DNA of 64,000 bases, taken from positions 1 to 64,000 of the forward strand of contig JAHHIC010000060.1 of NCBI GenBank assembly GCA_019359035.1. The letters run 5' to 3'. Origin of the DNA: Scytonematopsis contorta HA4267-MV1 (GTDB taxonomy: Bacteria; Cyanobacteriota; Cyanobacteriia; Cyanobacteriales; Nostocaceae). The notes beneath the pieces are model-generated. The model saw nothing but the letters and a program-made list of their open reading frames with translations. It was not told the DNA's origin and did not search any database. Positions 27,841 through 36,081 of the stretch are shown here, in pieces. Numbering within the stretch: the first letter of the stretch is position 1; every line of letters starts with the position of its first letter. A program made the position numbers and the translations under genes.

Positions 27841-28047
27841 CTTAAGAACTAAGCATACTTTAATAATGTTGGTTAATAACAGTTAACAGTTAACTGTGCT
27901 TCTGTCATTAACTAACATATTTCACTCTTAAAGTAATATATTTTTTTATATAATATGGCTATTGATAATACAATTAAATTATAAATCTAATTCATATTTT
28001 ATTTTCATTAACAAATATAATAAAACTAACTTTTTTATATTATTAAA

Positions 28048-28201
28048 TTTCTTCATCCTTATTCCTTCCTTCTGCCCTCTGCCAGCTGCCTTCTGCCAAA
28101 AGCGGTTGTAAAACCATCACCAAAAGTTGACAAGACCCATAACTTGAGCCGAAATTTGTCTTGTTTGTAAGCCGAGTGATTTATAATTGCAAGCCTCTAC
28201 A
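28048..28201 (-). repeat. 154-bp inverted repeat, right arm
   Basis: Reverse complement of 25404-25557 with a single mismatch (GAAATTTG against GAAAATTG in the other arm). On the minus strand it continues in frame from a haemagglutinin-like remnant (GLRVVDV, then EACNYKSLGLQTRQISAQVM), so the arm has replaced the remainder of that gene. Confidence 0.92.
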
Positions 28202-28378
28202 TCTACTACACGCAAACCATTTACATCAAAATCATTTGATGGATTTCTACTGGAAGGTGCAATTGACCGACTTTCAATCCTACCGCCTTGAATTTGATTA
28301 AACAACAACGCATTCGGATTTATCGTTAATAATGGCGTTGGTGCTTCTGGGTTTGTAGCACTAAAATTTCCTAAACTT
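28202..28378 (-). pseudogene. Filamentous-haemagglutinin-like gene remnant
   Basis: About 58 codons (FSATNPEAPTPLLTINPNAL; LFNQIQGGRIESRSIAPSSR; NPSNDFDVNGLRVVDV) that match residues 148-206 of the large gene at 28597-31860 at most positions. It ends exactly where the 154-bp inverted repeat begins. It is a partial copy of the adjacent gene or of a tandem paralogue cut by the composite element. Confidence 0.85.
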
Positions 28379-28596
28379 CACAGATAAGTTGCAGCGTACA
28401 CGGAGTGGCGGCTTCCGCATCGCCCACTAGTGTAGGATTACTTTCTTGATTTCGTTGCCAGCACAAGTACTTCTCAGTCTTGGTTTCAGCATAATCCCAC
28501 CATTTAAATTGTAAACTAATAACAATGGCTATAGCTTTAGCATTGTTGTAAATATTTACACTGGTAAATAATCAAAGGGATAGTTTATCTAACTTA
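28379..28596. other. Short intergenic block with repeat-derived open frame
   Basis: On the minus strand a frame of about 60 codons without a clear start reads QFKWWDYAETKTEKYLCWQR and ends with GDAEAATPCTLQLICEV. Its tail comprises the GGGCGATGCGGAAGCCGCCA-type dispersed repeat of cyanobacteria. I do not regard it as a gene. Confidence 0.35.
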
Positions 28597-31500
28597 TCAA
28601 TTAGCTGTATTTATCAAGCACTCAACTGGCACACTTTGCAATCTGTGAGGGGTTACGTTTTGTGTCGTAGCTACAAGTTCCACCTGACCTTTTTTATTGA
28701 CGACCCACCCCTGCGCTTCTACAACTTCTTTTTGAGTGGTGGTTGTAACTTTTTTCTCATCCATGACGGATGTTACTTTTTGCCCTTCTCCTCTTCCTTG
28801 GGAAATTGGGTTCATTCGCCAATCTTCCCAGGTTGTTTCCCCAGCAAATACATCATAAGGAGAAGGAGCTATACCCCCACGTCCTGTTATAGTAAAACTG
28901 CTTTTATATGCACGGGCACAGAAGTGTTGGTTAATTAAAGCAGCAGCGTTAATTAAATATTGTGGTAATTCAGCAACTCCACGGCTGGGGTCTACTAGGG
29001 TAGTAATATTAACAGTACCGCTTAATTCTTGAGTTGCTCCACGAGCTGTAATTCTGCTGTCTAGACTTTGAAAAAGACCTTGAGTGTTTATATTGATTTT
29101 ACCACCGCGTGCGTCTGTAGAGTTGGCAGTAATTTTGCTTCTTTCTAATAGAGCTAAATTGTTAGTGTTAATGTTGATATTGCCGCCAGTAACATCAAAA
29201 CCAGAAGCATCGGTGGTAATTTCGCTACCGCGACGTAGGATTAAGTCGGCTGAGTTAATGTTAATTATTGCTTGGTCAACTCCATTGCTGCGGGTGTTGG
29301 CGGTGAGTAAGGCATTATCTAAATTGATGGAGTTTTTGGTACTTATGGTTAAATTACCTGCAGTTCCTGTTCCTAAACTACGCACAGCGATTGTTGCTCC
29401 ATCTCGTACTAGCAACTGGTCAGTATTGATGGACAGATTTCCTGCGTTTCCTGTTGCATTTTCAGTATTCTGTTGAGTAAACAAACCACTGGGGTTGTTA
29501 TTAGCATTTTGACCAGTCAATTCTACCGAACGAGTAGCAGTAACTGTTAAATTTCCACCTTGACCAGCACCAGATGTAGCAGCACTAACAACTCCCCCAT
29601 CTCGTGCTATCAATTCACCTGTATTAATTGTCAAATTTCCTGCTGCTCTTTTTGCGGTTGAGTCAGCAGATATTCTAGTACCAAAAAGACTGTTTGATGT
29701 ACCAATTACTTCTATTCTCCCAGTACCAGTATTGATGTTCACATCTCCACCTCGACCTGCACCTCCTGTACTAGCGCTAACAATAGCTCCCTGAAGCACT
29801 TGCAACAAAGGGGTATTAATTGTTAAATTACCTGCGTTTCCTGTTGCACCTGAGATATTCTGTTGAGCAAACAAACCAGTAGGAAAATCACCATTCAATT
29901 CTATCGAACGAGTAGCAGTAACTGTTAAATTTCCACCCTGACCAGTACCATATGTATTAGCGCTAATTTGTCCCCCATCTCGTGCTATCAATTCACCTGT
30001 ATTAATTGTTAAGTTTCCTGCTGCTCCTTTTGCGATTGAGTCAGCAGATATTCTACTATCAAAAACACTTCTTGATGTACCAATTACTTCTATTATACCA
30101 GTACCAGTATTGATGTTCACATCTCCACCTCGACCCGCACCTCTTGTACTAGCGCTAACATTTGCTCCCTGAAGCACTTGCAACAAAGGAGTATTAATTG
30201 TTAAATTACCTGCGCTTCCTGTTGCGCCTTTGGTCTCCTGTTGAGCAAATAAGCCGCTGGGAAAATTACTATCAACAGTATTTTTACCAGTCAATTCTAC
30301 TGAACGAGTAGCAGTAACTGTTAAATTTCCACCCTGACCAGCACCAGATGTACCAGCACTAATTTGTCCTCCATTTTGTACTATCAACTGGTCAGTCTTA
30401 ATAATCAAATTTCCTGCCGCTCCTGTTGCCGTTGATTCAGCTTCAGCATTTATACTACTCTCAGAACCACTTCTTGATGTACCAATTACTTCTACTCTAC
30501 CATTGCCAGTATCAATACTCAAATCTCCTCCTCGACCCGCACCGAATGTAATAGCGCTAATAGTCGCTCCATCTAAAACTCGCAACAAAGGGGTATTAAT
30601 TATTAAATTTCCTGCGTTACCTTTCCCTGATTCACCTGAGGTTGACTGTTGAGTAAACAAACCACTGGGGAAACGACTATTAACAGTATTTCTACCAATT
30701 AATTCTACTGAAGATGTTGCATCAATCCTCAAATCTCCACCTTGACCAACACCTAATGTACTAGTGCTAATTTGCGACCCTTCAGTTAATCTTAAGGTGT
30801 TAGTTCTGATATTGATATCGCCCCCTTGTCCTAAAGCATTCGCTCCCACATAATTGAAAATTTTACTACCCTGCTGAAGATTTATTCTTCCTGTCGCATT
30901 AATATCAATATTTCCCGCAATACTTGTCTCTGAACCCAATCCACTCTCTATTCCAGCTAATATCTGACTTCCAAGAGTCATCTGTAAATCGTGAGCATTA
31001 ATAGTAATACTTCCACCATTACCAGCACGCACATTTACCCTAGCATTATTACTAAGGAAAACATCGCTTCTTTGTACGTCCGAAGGAAAACTTAAACTAA
31101 AATTATCACCATCCACATTTAACCCAACTGTTCCTATACCTGCTAACCCCCCCAATTCCACTCGTCCGCCAAAAGCATACAATCCTCCCCCAGAATCCGC
31201 TCCAAGAGCATTGATATTGACATCACCACCAACTAATAGCAAACTTTTACCATCTACTACACGCAAACCATTTATATCAAAATTATTTGATGGATTTCTA
31301 CCGTCAGGTGCAATTGAGTTACTTTCAATCCTACCGCCTTTGATTTGATTAAACAACAACGCATTTGGGTTTATTGTTAGTAAAGGTGATGGTGCTTCTG
31401 GGTTTGTTGCGCTAAAATTTCCTAAGTTCCCAAATCCAATAGCATTTGCTGTAGTCCCAACGAAGGAACCACCAATATTCAACCGTGCATTTTGACCAAA

Positions 31501-31860
31501 TATAATTCCCGACGGATTAATCAAAAATAAATTTGCATTATGATTTGCACGAATCAACCCATCAATATTTGATATTGAACCACCAGTCACCCGTGTAAGT
31601 ATATTTTGAACATCCCTAGCGTTATTAAAATGCGCTGTACTATTCGTTGGAACAGAAAACTCTTTAAAACTGTGGAATAAGTTACTCCCAGCTTGGGTTC
31701 CACCTTCAATAAATCTTATATTATCTTGTAATCTAACCTGGGAATTATTGCGTAATGTAGCGTCTGGGGTAATTTGAGCGAGTACACAATTACTTGTAAA
31801 AATAATTGTACTACCTATGGTAATTCCTAGTGCTTGAAAAAATTCCAGTTTCATAGACAC
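28597..31860 (-). CDS. Filamentous-haemagglutinin-type secreted beta-helix protein (TPS exoprotein)
   Basis: 1087 residues. Signal peptide about 1-28; then the two-partner-secretion domain (about 30-165: TLRNNSQVRLQDNIRFIEGG, NLFHSFKEFSVP, NLFLINPSGIIFGQNARLNI). A long repetitive beta-helix (about 200-950) follows, with units of the type GNLTINTPLLQVLQGANVSA / GQGGNLTVTATRSVELTG occurring at least five times with variation. The C-terminus has a conserved cap (FCARAYKSSFTITGRGGIAP). Proteins of this type are secreted through an Omp85-type TpsB channel; none is encoded nearby. A role in surface adhesion is inferred from the family. It looks intact. Repeat units suggest expansion by internal duplication. 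Confidence 0.9.
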   Translation of the reverse strand: MSMKLEFFQALGITIGSTIIFTSNCVLAQITPDATLRNNSQVRLQDNIRFIEGGTQAGSNLFHSFKEFSVPTNSTAHFNNARDVQNILTRVTGGSISNIDGLIRANHNANLFLINPSGIIFGQNARLNIGGSFVGTTANAIGFGNLGNFSATNPEAPSPLLTINPNALLFNQIKGGRIESNSIAPDGRNPSNNFDINGLRVVDGKSLLLVGGDVNINALGADSGGGLYAFGGRVELGGLAGIGTVGLNVDGDNFSLSFPSDVQRSDVFLSNNARVNVRAGNGGSITINAHDLQMTLGSQILAGIESGLGSETSIAGNIDINATGRINLQQGSKIFNYVGANALGQGGDINIRTNTLRLTEGSQISTSTLGVGQGGDLRIDATSSVELIGRNTVNSRFPSGLFTQQSTSGESGKGNAGNLIINTPLLRVLDGATISAITFGAGRGGDLSIDTGNGRVEVIGTSRSGSESSINAEAESTATGAAGNLIIKTDQLIVQNGGQISAGTSGAGQGGNLTVTATRSVELTGKNTVDSNFPSGLFAQQETKGATGSAGNLTINTPLLQVLQGANVSASTRGAGRGGDVNINTGTGIIEVIGTSRSVFDSRISADSIAKGAAGNLTINTGELIARDGGQISANTYGTGQGGNLTVTATRSIELNGDFPTGLFAQQNISGATGNAGNLTINTPLLQVLQGAIVSASTGGAGRGGDVNINTGTGRIEVIGTSNSLFGTRISADSTAKRAAGNLTINTGELIARDGGVVSAATSGAGQGGNLTVTATRSVELTGQNANNNPSGLFTQQNTENATGNAGNLSINTDQLLVRDGATIAVRSLGTGTAGNLTISTKNSINLDNALLTANTRSNGVDQAIININSADLILRRGSEITTDASGFDVTGGNININTNNLALLERSKITANSTDARGGKININTQGLFQSLDSRITARGATQELSGTVNITTLVDPSRGVAELPQYLINAAALINQHFCARAYKSSFTITGRGGIAPSPYDVFAGETTWEDWRMNPISQGRGEGQKVTSVMDEKKVTTTTQKEVVEAQGWVVNKKGQVELVATTQNVTPHRLQSVPVECLINTAN

Positions 31861-31909
31861 CCCCCAATTAAGCGAAACGTTACCGTATTACCTATTGGAG
31901 TAGCTTAAA

Positions 31910-32056
31910 TCAGATTATGCGGCAATATACACGCGAGATGCCAACTTCGCCACAGATGGTTTCAAGTGACCTAGCGTCAGCCTCCCGTGCCTTCTTGATT
32001 TTTTGTCCTAGTCCAAGGGTTTGTCTATCTATTGTTCTGCGTACTTTCATCTTCAT
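31910..32056 (-). CDS. Short XRE-type HTH protein, probably truncated
   Basis: 48 residues (MKMKVRRTIDRQTLGLGQKI, then KKAREADARSLETICGEVGI). The sequence contains the first three helices of a Cro/CI-type helix-turn-helix and stops after ISRVYCRII, before the last helices of a normal domain. A Met at codon 3 is an alternative start. It heads a group of three small HTH genes on the minus strand. It is either a minimal DNA-binding peptide or the 5' part of a broken regulator; the second is more likely. Confidence 0.5.
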   Translation of the reverse strand: MKMKVRRTIDRQTLGLGQKIKKAREADARSLETICGEVGISRVYCRII

Positions 32057-32117
32057 AGCTGCAAGTTAATGATGCTTAGTATGGTTTTGCCATTAAATGT
32101 AAATGTTTACACAAGTA

Positions 32118-32333
32118 TTAATCATCAATTATGCCTGCTTGCTTTTGAGCAGTTATCAACTCCTCAAAAGTACATTGGTACACTTTCGTCAGTCTCTCAA
32201 ATCTCACAGGAGTCATTCTGGGAGAGGTTTTTAGCTGTTCCCAGTTTCGGATAGTAGAGATAGCCACGCCAAGCTCTACAGCTATTTCTTCTGCTCTTTT
32301 ACCTGCTCTTGTTCTCAAATTTTTCATATTCAT
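32118..32333 (-). CDS. XRE-family HTH regulator (small)
   Basis: 71 residues covering a whole Cro/CI-type helix-turn-helix: LRTRAGKRAEEIAVELGVAI, then STIRNWEQLKTSPRMTPVRF and a final helix LTKVYQCTFEEL. It has no additional domain, as in antitoxin-like or phage-type regulators. It probably binds DNA as a dimer. Target unknown; the close grouping with two further HTH frames suggests a relic of a mobile or toxin-antitoxin region. Confidence 0.8.
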   Translation of the reverse strand: MNMKNLRTRAGKRAEEIAVELGVAISTIRNWEQLKTSPRMTPVRFERLTKVYQCTFEELITAQKQAGIIDD

Positions 32334-32405
32334 AAGGATTTATAGCTTTTAACAATAGATTTGTTAGTAATAAATTAGCCTTAATTAGAAAAAATTTTCT
32401 ATAAG

Positions 32406-32628
32406 TTACGCTGTCAGCTTATCATCAGATTCTTTGTCAGGCATATAGACCAGTAGTTCCCCAGGCTGACAATTTAAAGCCTTGCAATATTTTTCCAATG
32501 TTTCCCTCTCCAATCTTTCTGGCATAACTCGCATGTTTTTGTGCTTACTTACAGTGACCTGATGCATTCCAGTCAAGTTAGCAAGCTGCTTATAATTTAC
32601 TTCTCTGTCAGCCAGTAATCTATTTCAT
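32406..32628 (-). pseudogene. XRE-family HTH regulator, frameshifted at start
   Basis: A 69-codon frame reads RLLADREVNYKQLANLTGMH, VTVSKHKNMRVMPERLERET, then LEKYCKALNCQPGELLVYMP and PDKESDDKLTA. This is a complete small HTH regulator of the 'YozG-like' kind that begins in relatives with M-x-NRLLADR. The only upstream ATG (32626-32628) is one base out of frame (ATGAAATAGATTACTG), so initiation would need a non-standard codon or the gene has been lost by a single indel. Confidence 0.6.
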
Positions 32629-32658
32629 CGTTTTTAAGAATTTAAAATGATATAAAGA

Positions 32659-32874
32659 TTATTTTTTATTTAGCACAACGGCAAGCCAACCTCGCACGCT
32701 TAATCCATCTGAATTGCCGCCAAAACTTGTCATTGAGATTATAGACCACCCACTCGATAAATATTCTTGGAGATGTTCTTCTACCAATTTGTGCTTATCG
32801 TCGTAAGACCCCACAATCATTTTGCCTTTGCCATAAGCACCGTTGTCCAAGTAAATAGTCACAAGTTTTTGCAT
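32659..32874 (-). CDS. Small conserved protein of unknown function
   Basis: 71 residues (MQKLVTIYLDNGAYGKGKMI; HKLVEEHLQEYLSSGWSIIS). Predicted mixed alpha/beta cytoplasmic protein without membrane segments or signal. The composition and the phase of the frame look coding, with a plausible AAGAG-like sequence upstream. The pattern VEEHLxxYLxxGW is one I associate with short conserved hypothetical proteins, but I cannot name a family or function. Confidence 0.6.
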   Translation of the reverse strand: MQKLVTIYLDNGAYGKGKMIVGSYDDKHKLVEEHLQEYLSSGWSIISMTSFGGNSDGLSVRGWLAVVLNKK

Positions 32875-33189
32875 AAACTAAAAATCTCTTATCACCACTG
32901 TAGTTTTAGTTAAAATGATAATGTTTAAATAATTTATATATTTGTGAATTTATATTTTGTATTTGTCTCAGTAGCATTCGTAATTGTATATGATTTTATA
33001 ATGAAATAAGCTATATTTTCAGTTTTTCAGCCAGCGATTTTTGTTTCCCTTATCCATATATTGTTCGAGTAGGGAGGAAATATAACCATCCATGATATTA
33101 TTGTATTTGGCAGACCGAAGCGAGTGCTAAAACAAGCGGAAATTCTGCCAAAACCCAAATACTTTTTAATCGATTAATTTATTTATTAT
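32875..33189. other. Region upstream of methyltransferase-cas1
   Basis: AT-rich. On the plus strand 33091-33174 a short open run without start reads HDIIVFGRPKRVLKQAEILP, then KPKYFLID, like the tail of a lost gene. The promoter for the cas operon should lie in the last about 100 bp, but no clear -35/-10 pair is evident, and no strong ribosome-binding site precedes the ATG at 33190. Confidence 0.4.
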
Positions 33190-34794
33190 ATGAGCGAAAT
33201 TATTCATAATCATTATCAAAAACTAGCAGGTATTTTTGAAGAGTTATGGTTTTATTCAGAGGATTTTGTTCAGTTTATCACTAACAAAATAATTGAATAC
33301 TTATCCCTAAGAAATACAGATGTACTTGTAGATTTAGGATGTGGTACAGGAATATATGCGAAAGAAATTAACAACTCTTTGCAATTACACAATCCGATTA
33401 TCTGTGTAGACTCCTCGAAAAAGATGCTGGAACAAATTCCTAATAATATTAAGTATGAATGCATAGAAATTGATGCAATAGAGTTTTCGGCTTTGTCTGG
33501 AACATACAATAAAATTATCATCAAAGAATTAATCCATCATATTAATGAGCCAGACCTATTATTAGGTAATCTCTTTCAAAGATTAACCAATGGTGGTATT
33601 TTACTACTAATACTTCTGCCGCCAACAATTGATTACCCGTTATTTAGTGAAGCTTTGCGTAAATATGAAGAACTTCAACCCAATTATAATAATATTGCGA
33701 ACTTACTTGCAAAAATTGGTTTTCATGTAACGGTAGATTTTGTCGAGTATCCTTTGGCAATTCCCAAAACTAAATATTTGCAGATGGTACAAAATCGTTA
33801 TATGTCTTTGCTTTCAACTTTTGATGACGAACAGCTTGCTCTTGGTCTAGCGTCCATAGAACAGAAATATGCCCAGCAATCTATTCTTAAATTTTCAGTA
33901 ATTCAAATAGTCAAAAAGCATCAAATACCCTCCTTATACTTAACTCAAGAAGGAGAATTTATAGGCAGATTAGAAAACACATCGCAACTGCAAGCAAAAT
34001 ATACCCACTACCAGCGTCGAAGTTTACTATTTACAGAACTTCAACGTGCCACAGCAGAAAGTATGATTTGGGCAAAACTGCACAACCAACACCTATTTTT
34101 AGAAAAATGGAGCCGCTATCTTTGTCACAATCAAACCCAAACAGCACTCGAATATTTAAAACTGCTGATAGATGATTTACCAATCGCACAAAATTTGAAT
34201 GAATTACGCGAATATGAACAAGAAGCAAACAAATTATATTACCGAGCATATAACCTAATCTTGCTGAATTTACTTACTTCCCATCATCGTTGTCCGCAAA
34301 CAGCGACCAAGTTAATTAGTCTGATGTTGAACTTAGGTTATCGACTGCTGCATCAATATATTTACACCCTCTTACGTAACTCAGGATTGCACCCCAACTA
34401 TGGAATTTATCATCACCAATCCCATCATGAATTTCCTTTAGCTTGGGATTTCATGGGAGAATTCAGTGTTGCTATCGTTGATGACTTAATTTTCAACTTC
34501 CTGCAAACCTATACCAACCAAACAAATGGGAACGGAAAGAAATTTTCCCAAAATTTTCTGAAAACATTTCTGCAACACTGGGAAGCAAAACTCAAAACAG
34601 GGATACTACACCCAACAGTAGGAGAAACAACCTACCGTCACAGCATCGCACTCCAAGTTCAGGAATATATAGCTTACTTGCTTGGTGATGTCGAATTTTA
34701 TCGTCCTTTAGCGTTCAAATACTATCCCTCACCCAGCGACTTTACGAGTGCGATCGCACCCCAGCGTGTACCCTTAACCTTGGTGAAGCGATAA
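33190..34794 (+). CDS. cas1: SAM-dependent methyltransferase-Cas1 fusion
   Basis: 534 residues in one uninterrupted frame. Residues 1-about 243 form a class I methyltransferase with motif I VLVDLGCGTG (45-54), the acidic ribose contact ICVDSS (Asp74), IIIKELIHHINEPD (109-122), and the C-terminal strands FHVTVDFVEYPL and ILKFSVIQIVKKH. From residue 246 it is Cas1: IPSLYLTQEGEFIGRLEN, MIWAKLHNQ, the catalytic Glu343 in REYEQEANKLYYRAY, His408 in YGIYHHQ and Asp420 in LAWDFMGEF. The Cas1 N-terminal beta domain (about 90 residues) is missing; the methyltransferase takes its place. The position usually holding the third metal ligand (H+15) is Gly423. The stop overlaps cas2 (TAATG). The methyltransferase lacks DPPY/NPPY, so it is not an obvious DNA-base N-methylase. 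Role inferred: spacer integration, possibly altered. Confidence 0.88.
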   Translation: MSEIIHNHYQKLAGIFEELWFYSEDFVQFITNKIIEYLSLRNTDVLVDLGCGTGIYAKEINNSLQLHNPIICVDSSKKMLEQIPNNIKYECIEIDAIEFSALSGTYNKIIIKELIHHINEPDLLLGNLFQRLTNGGILLLILLPPTIDYPLFSEALRKYEELQPNYNNIANLLAKIGFHVTVDFVEYPLAIPKTKYLQMVQNRYMSLLSTFDDEQLALGLASIEQKYAQQSILKFSVIQIVKKHQIPSLYLTQEGEFIGRLENTSQLQAKYTHYQRRSLLFTELQRATAESMIWAKLHNQHLFLEKWSRYLCHNQTQTALEYLKLLIDDLPIAQNLNELREYEQEANKLYYRAYNLILLNLLTSHHRCPQTATKLISLMLNLGYRLLHQYIYTLLRNSGLHPNYGIYHHQSHHEFPLAWDFMGEFSVAIVDDLIFNFLQTYTNQTNGNGKKFSQNFLKTFLQHWEAKLKTGILHPTVGETTYRHSIALQVQEYIAYLLGDVEFYRPLAFKYYPSPSDFTSAIAPQRVPLTLVKR

Positions 34795-35072
34795 TGTTCT
34801 ACTTAGTTTGTTACGACATAGTAAGCGACACACGTCGGAGTAAAGTCTCGAAACTTCTGGAAGCTTACGGTTTTCGCGTACAAAAATCCGTTTTCGAGTG
34901 CGTGTTGGACGAAAAGCAATTTACGACCGTATCTAAATATCTAACACGACTAGTCAACAAACGCGAAGACCAAATCAGATTTTACCCCATGTCAGCACAT
35001 AACCGTTGCAAAGTCGCAGTTATGGGAACACAACCGGAATTTTCGGTAGATGATGCAGCATTCATCGTCTAA
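34794..35072 (+). CDS. cas2: CRISPR-associated endoribonuclease/adaptor Cas2
   Basis: 92 residues with the ferredoxin-like Cas2 fold signature: N-terminal strand YLVCYDIVSDTRRSKVSKLL containing the conserved Asp8, then YGFRVQKSVFECVLDEKQF and QIRFYPMSAHNRCKVAVMG. Cas2 forms the central dimer that bridges two Cas1 dimers during spacer integration. Its ATG overlaps the stop of the methyltransferase-Cas1 gene by one base, so the two are co-translated. It is the only Cas2 in the window and would have to serve the RT-Cas1 at 38872-40881 as well. Confidence 0.93.
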   Translation: MFYLVCYDIVSDTRRSKVSKLLEAYGFRVQKSVFECVLDEKQFTTVSKYLTRLVNKREDQIRFYPMSAHNRCKVAVMGTQPEFSVDDAAFIV

Positions 35073-35115
35073 AATAACGCCAAAAATCTTCATTAAATAT
35101 CCGCGAAAAAAGAAT

Positions 35116-35157
35116 GTAGAGACGCGATAAATCGCGTCTTCGCGTCTTCGCGTCTTT
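35116..35157. repeat. GTAGAGACGCGATAAATCGCGTC hairpin with CGCGTCTT repeats
   Basis: A near-palindrome of the same family as the units at 19355, followed by two extra TCGCGTCT copies. It lies between cas2 and the toxin gene and could act as a processing or termination signal at the end of the cas operon. Confidence 0.6.
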
Positions 35158-35207
35158 CACCTGATGCCTAATTAACTTTCGGAGAATAACTTTCGGAGAA
35201 ACCTATT

Positions 35208-35486
35208 TTGTTTCGCTTGATTTTTAGTTCCAAAGCAGAGAAACAACTTGATGCTTTACCTAAAAAAGACCGCAAGCAATACGAAAAAGCTTTCGATATC
35301 TTAGCAAAATCTGGCCCCATTTATAAAAGCTTAAGAACCCATCGTTATAAACATAAAAGTTGTAACACTTGGGGTTCATCAGCTTCGATGGCAAAAAGAT
35401 TTTACTGGGAATACATACAACAGAGCCAATCGGAGGAAAATTTGGATGAAAAAATAATTATTGTCACTAGCTTAAGCTCACATTAA
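35208..35486 (+). CDS. RelE/ParE-like toxin
   Basis: 92 residues from a TTG start. The opening FRLIFSSKAEKQLDALPKKD matches the RelE/ParE first strand and two helices, and the remainder (KSLRTHRYKHKSCNTWGSSA; KRFYWEYIQQ; KIIIVTSLSSH) fits the strand core. Toxins of this fold cleave ribosome-bound mRNA or poison gyrase. A small HTH gene starts 25 bp downstream, giving toxin-first order as in HigB-HigA pairs. It sits between cas2 and CRISPR array 1 and may stabilise the locus. Confidence 0.75.
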   Translation: MFRLIFSSKAEKQLDALPKKDRKQYEKAFDILAKSGPIYKSLRTHRYKHKSCNTWGSSASMAKRFYWEYIQQSQSEENLDEKIIIVTSLSSH

Positions 35487-35511
35487 TCGTTAATTTATGG
35501 AGGGGTTAACA

Positions 35512-35814
35512 ATGTCAAAGCCTCGGACTTTAACTAAACGAGAACTACGCTTAATCACACTGTACAGCAATTGGCAATTTGGAATGACACCAGTAGAGTT
35601 TTACACAAAATGGGCTGTCAATTATGAACAAATCGCAATTATTTGTAACCGTTCTGATTCAACTGTTAGGAGTTGGTTTAGACACAGTGACAAAAAACGT
35701 AACCCTAATCGTAATGACTTGCTTAACCTCGCGATGGTAGATTTTTTGCTGGAGCATTTTGAAGAAATTCCTCAACAAGTTTTGTATTGGTTAAATCTTA
35801 ACGATTCTGAATAA
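35512..35814 (+). CDS. HTH protein, probable antitoxin of the preceding toxin
   Basis: 100 residues. The start at 35512 is chosen because GGAGGGG lies seven bases upstream; the track-like alternative ATG at 35497 falls inside that site. Residues about 30-65 form a helix-turn-helix (FYTKWAVNYEQIAIICNRSD, STVRSWFRHSDKK). The C-terminal helix NLAMVDFLLEHFEEIPQQVL may contact the toxin. No named family is recognised with certainty. Position immediately after a RelE-like toxin supports an antitoxin/autorepressor role. Confidence 0.65.
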   Translation: MSKPRTLTKRELRLITLYSNWQFGMTPVEFYTKWAVNYEQIAIICNRSDSTVRSWFRHSDKKRNPNRNDLLNLAMVDFLLEHFEEIPQQVLYWLNLNDSE

Positions 35815-36081
35815 TAAAAGATTCCACCTTTACTTCAACCAAATTGTAGCCCCTTCCCTACAAATGGGGGAGGGCTTAGGCATAGGCATAAATTACGAAT
35901 TAACGACGAACCGCCAAGTAGCCAAGATAGCCAAGGGAAGAAAGAGTAGAGATTTATGCCGAGGTGACAAGCTTCGCTAACACAACTCTTAAACAGAATG
36001 CTATATAAACTTCGCTAATTGCATTTCCTAAAAACTTAACTAAAGTTCACCTCCGCCAAGCAGTAAGTTGGATATCAAAGC
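35815..36081. other. Leader-distal flank of CRISPR array 1
   Basis: No gene. It contains the short dispersed motif CCGCCAAGTAGCCAAGATAGCCAAG, also seen in altered form near 17970, and GC-poor sequence. The last 40 bases before the first repeat (GCCAAGCAGTAAGTTGGATA) do not resemble the leader sequence on the other side of the array. Confidence 0.5.
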
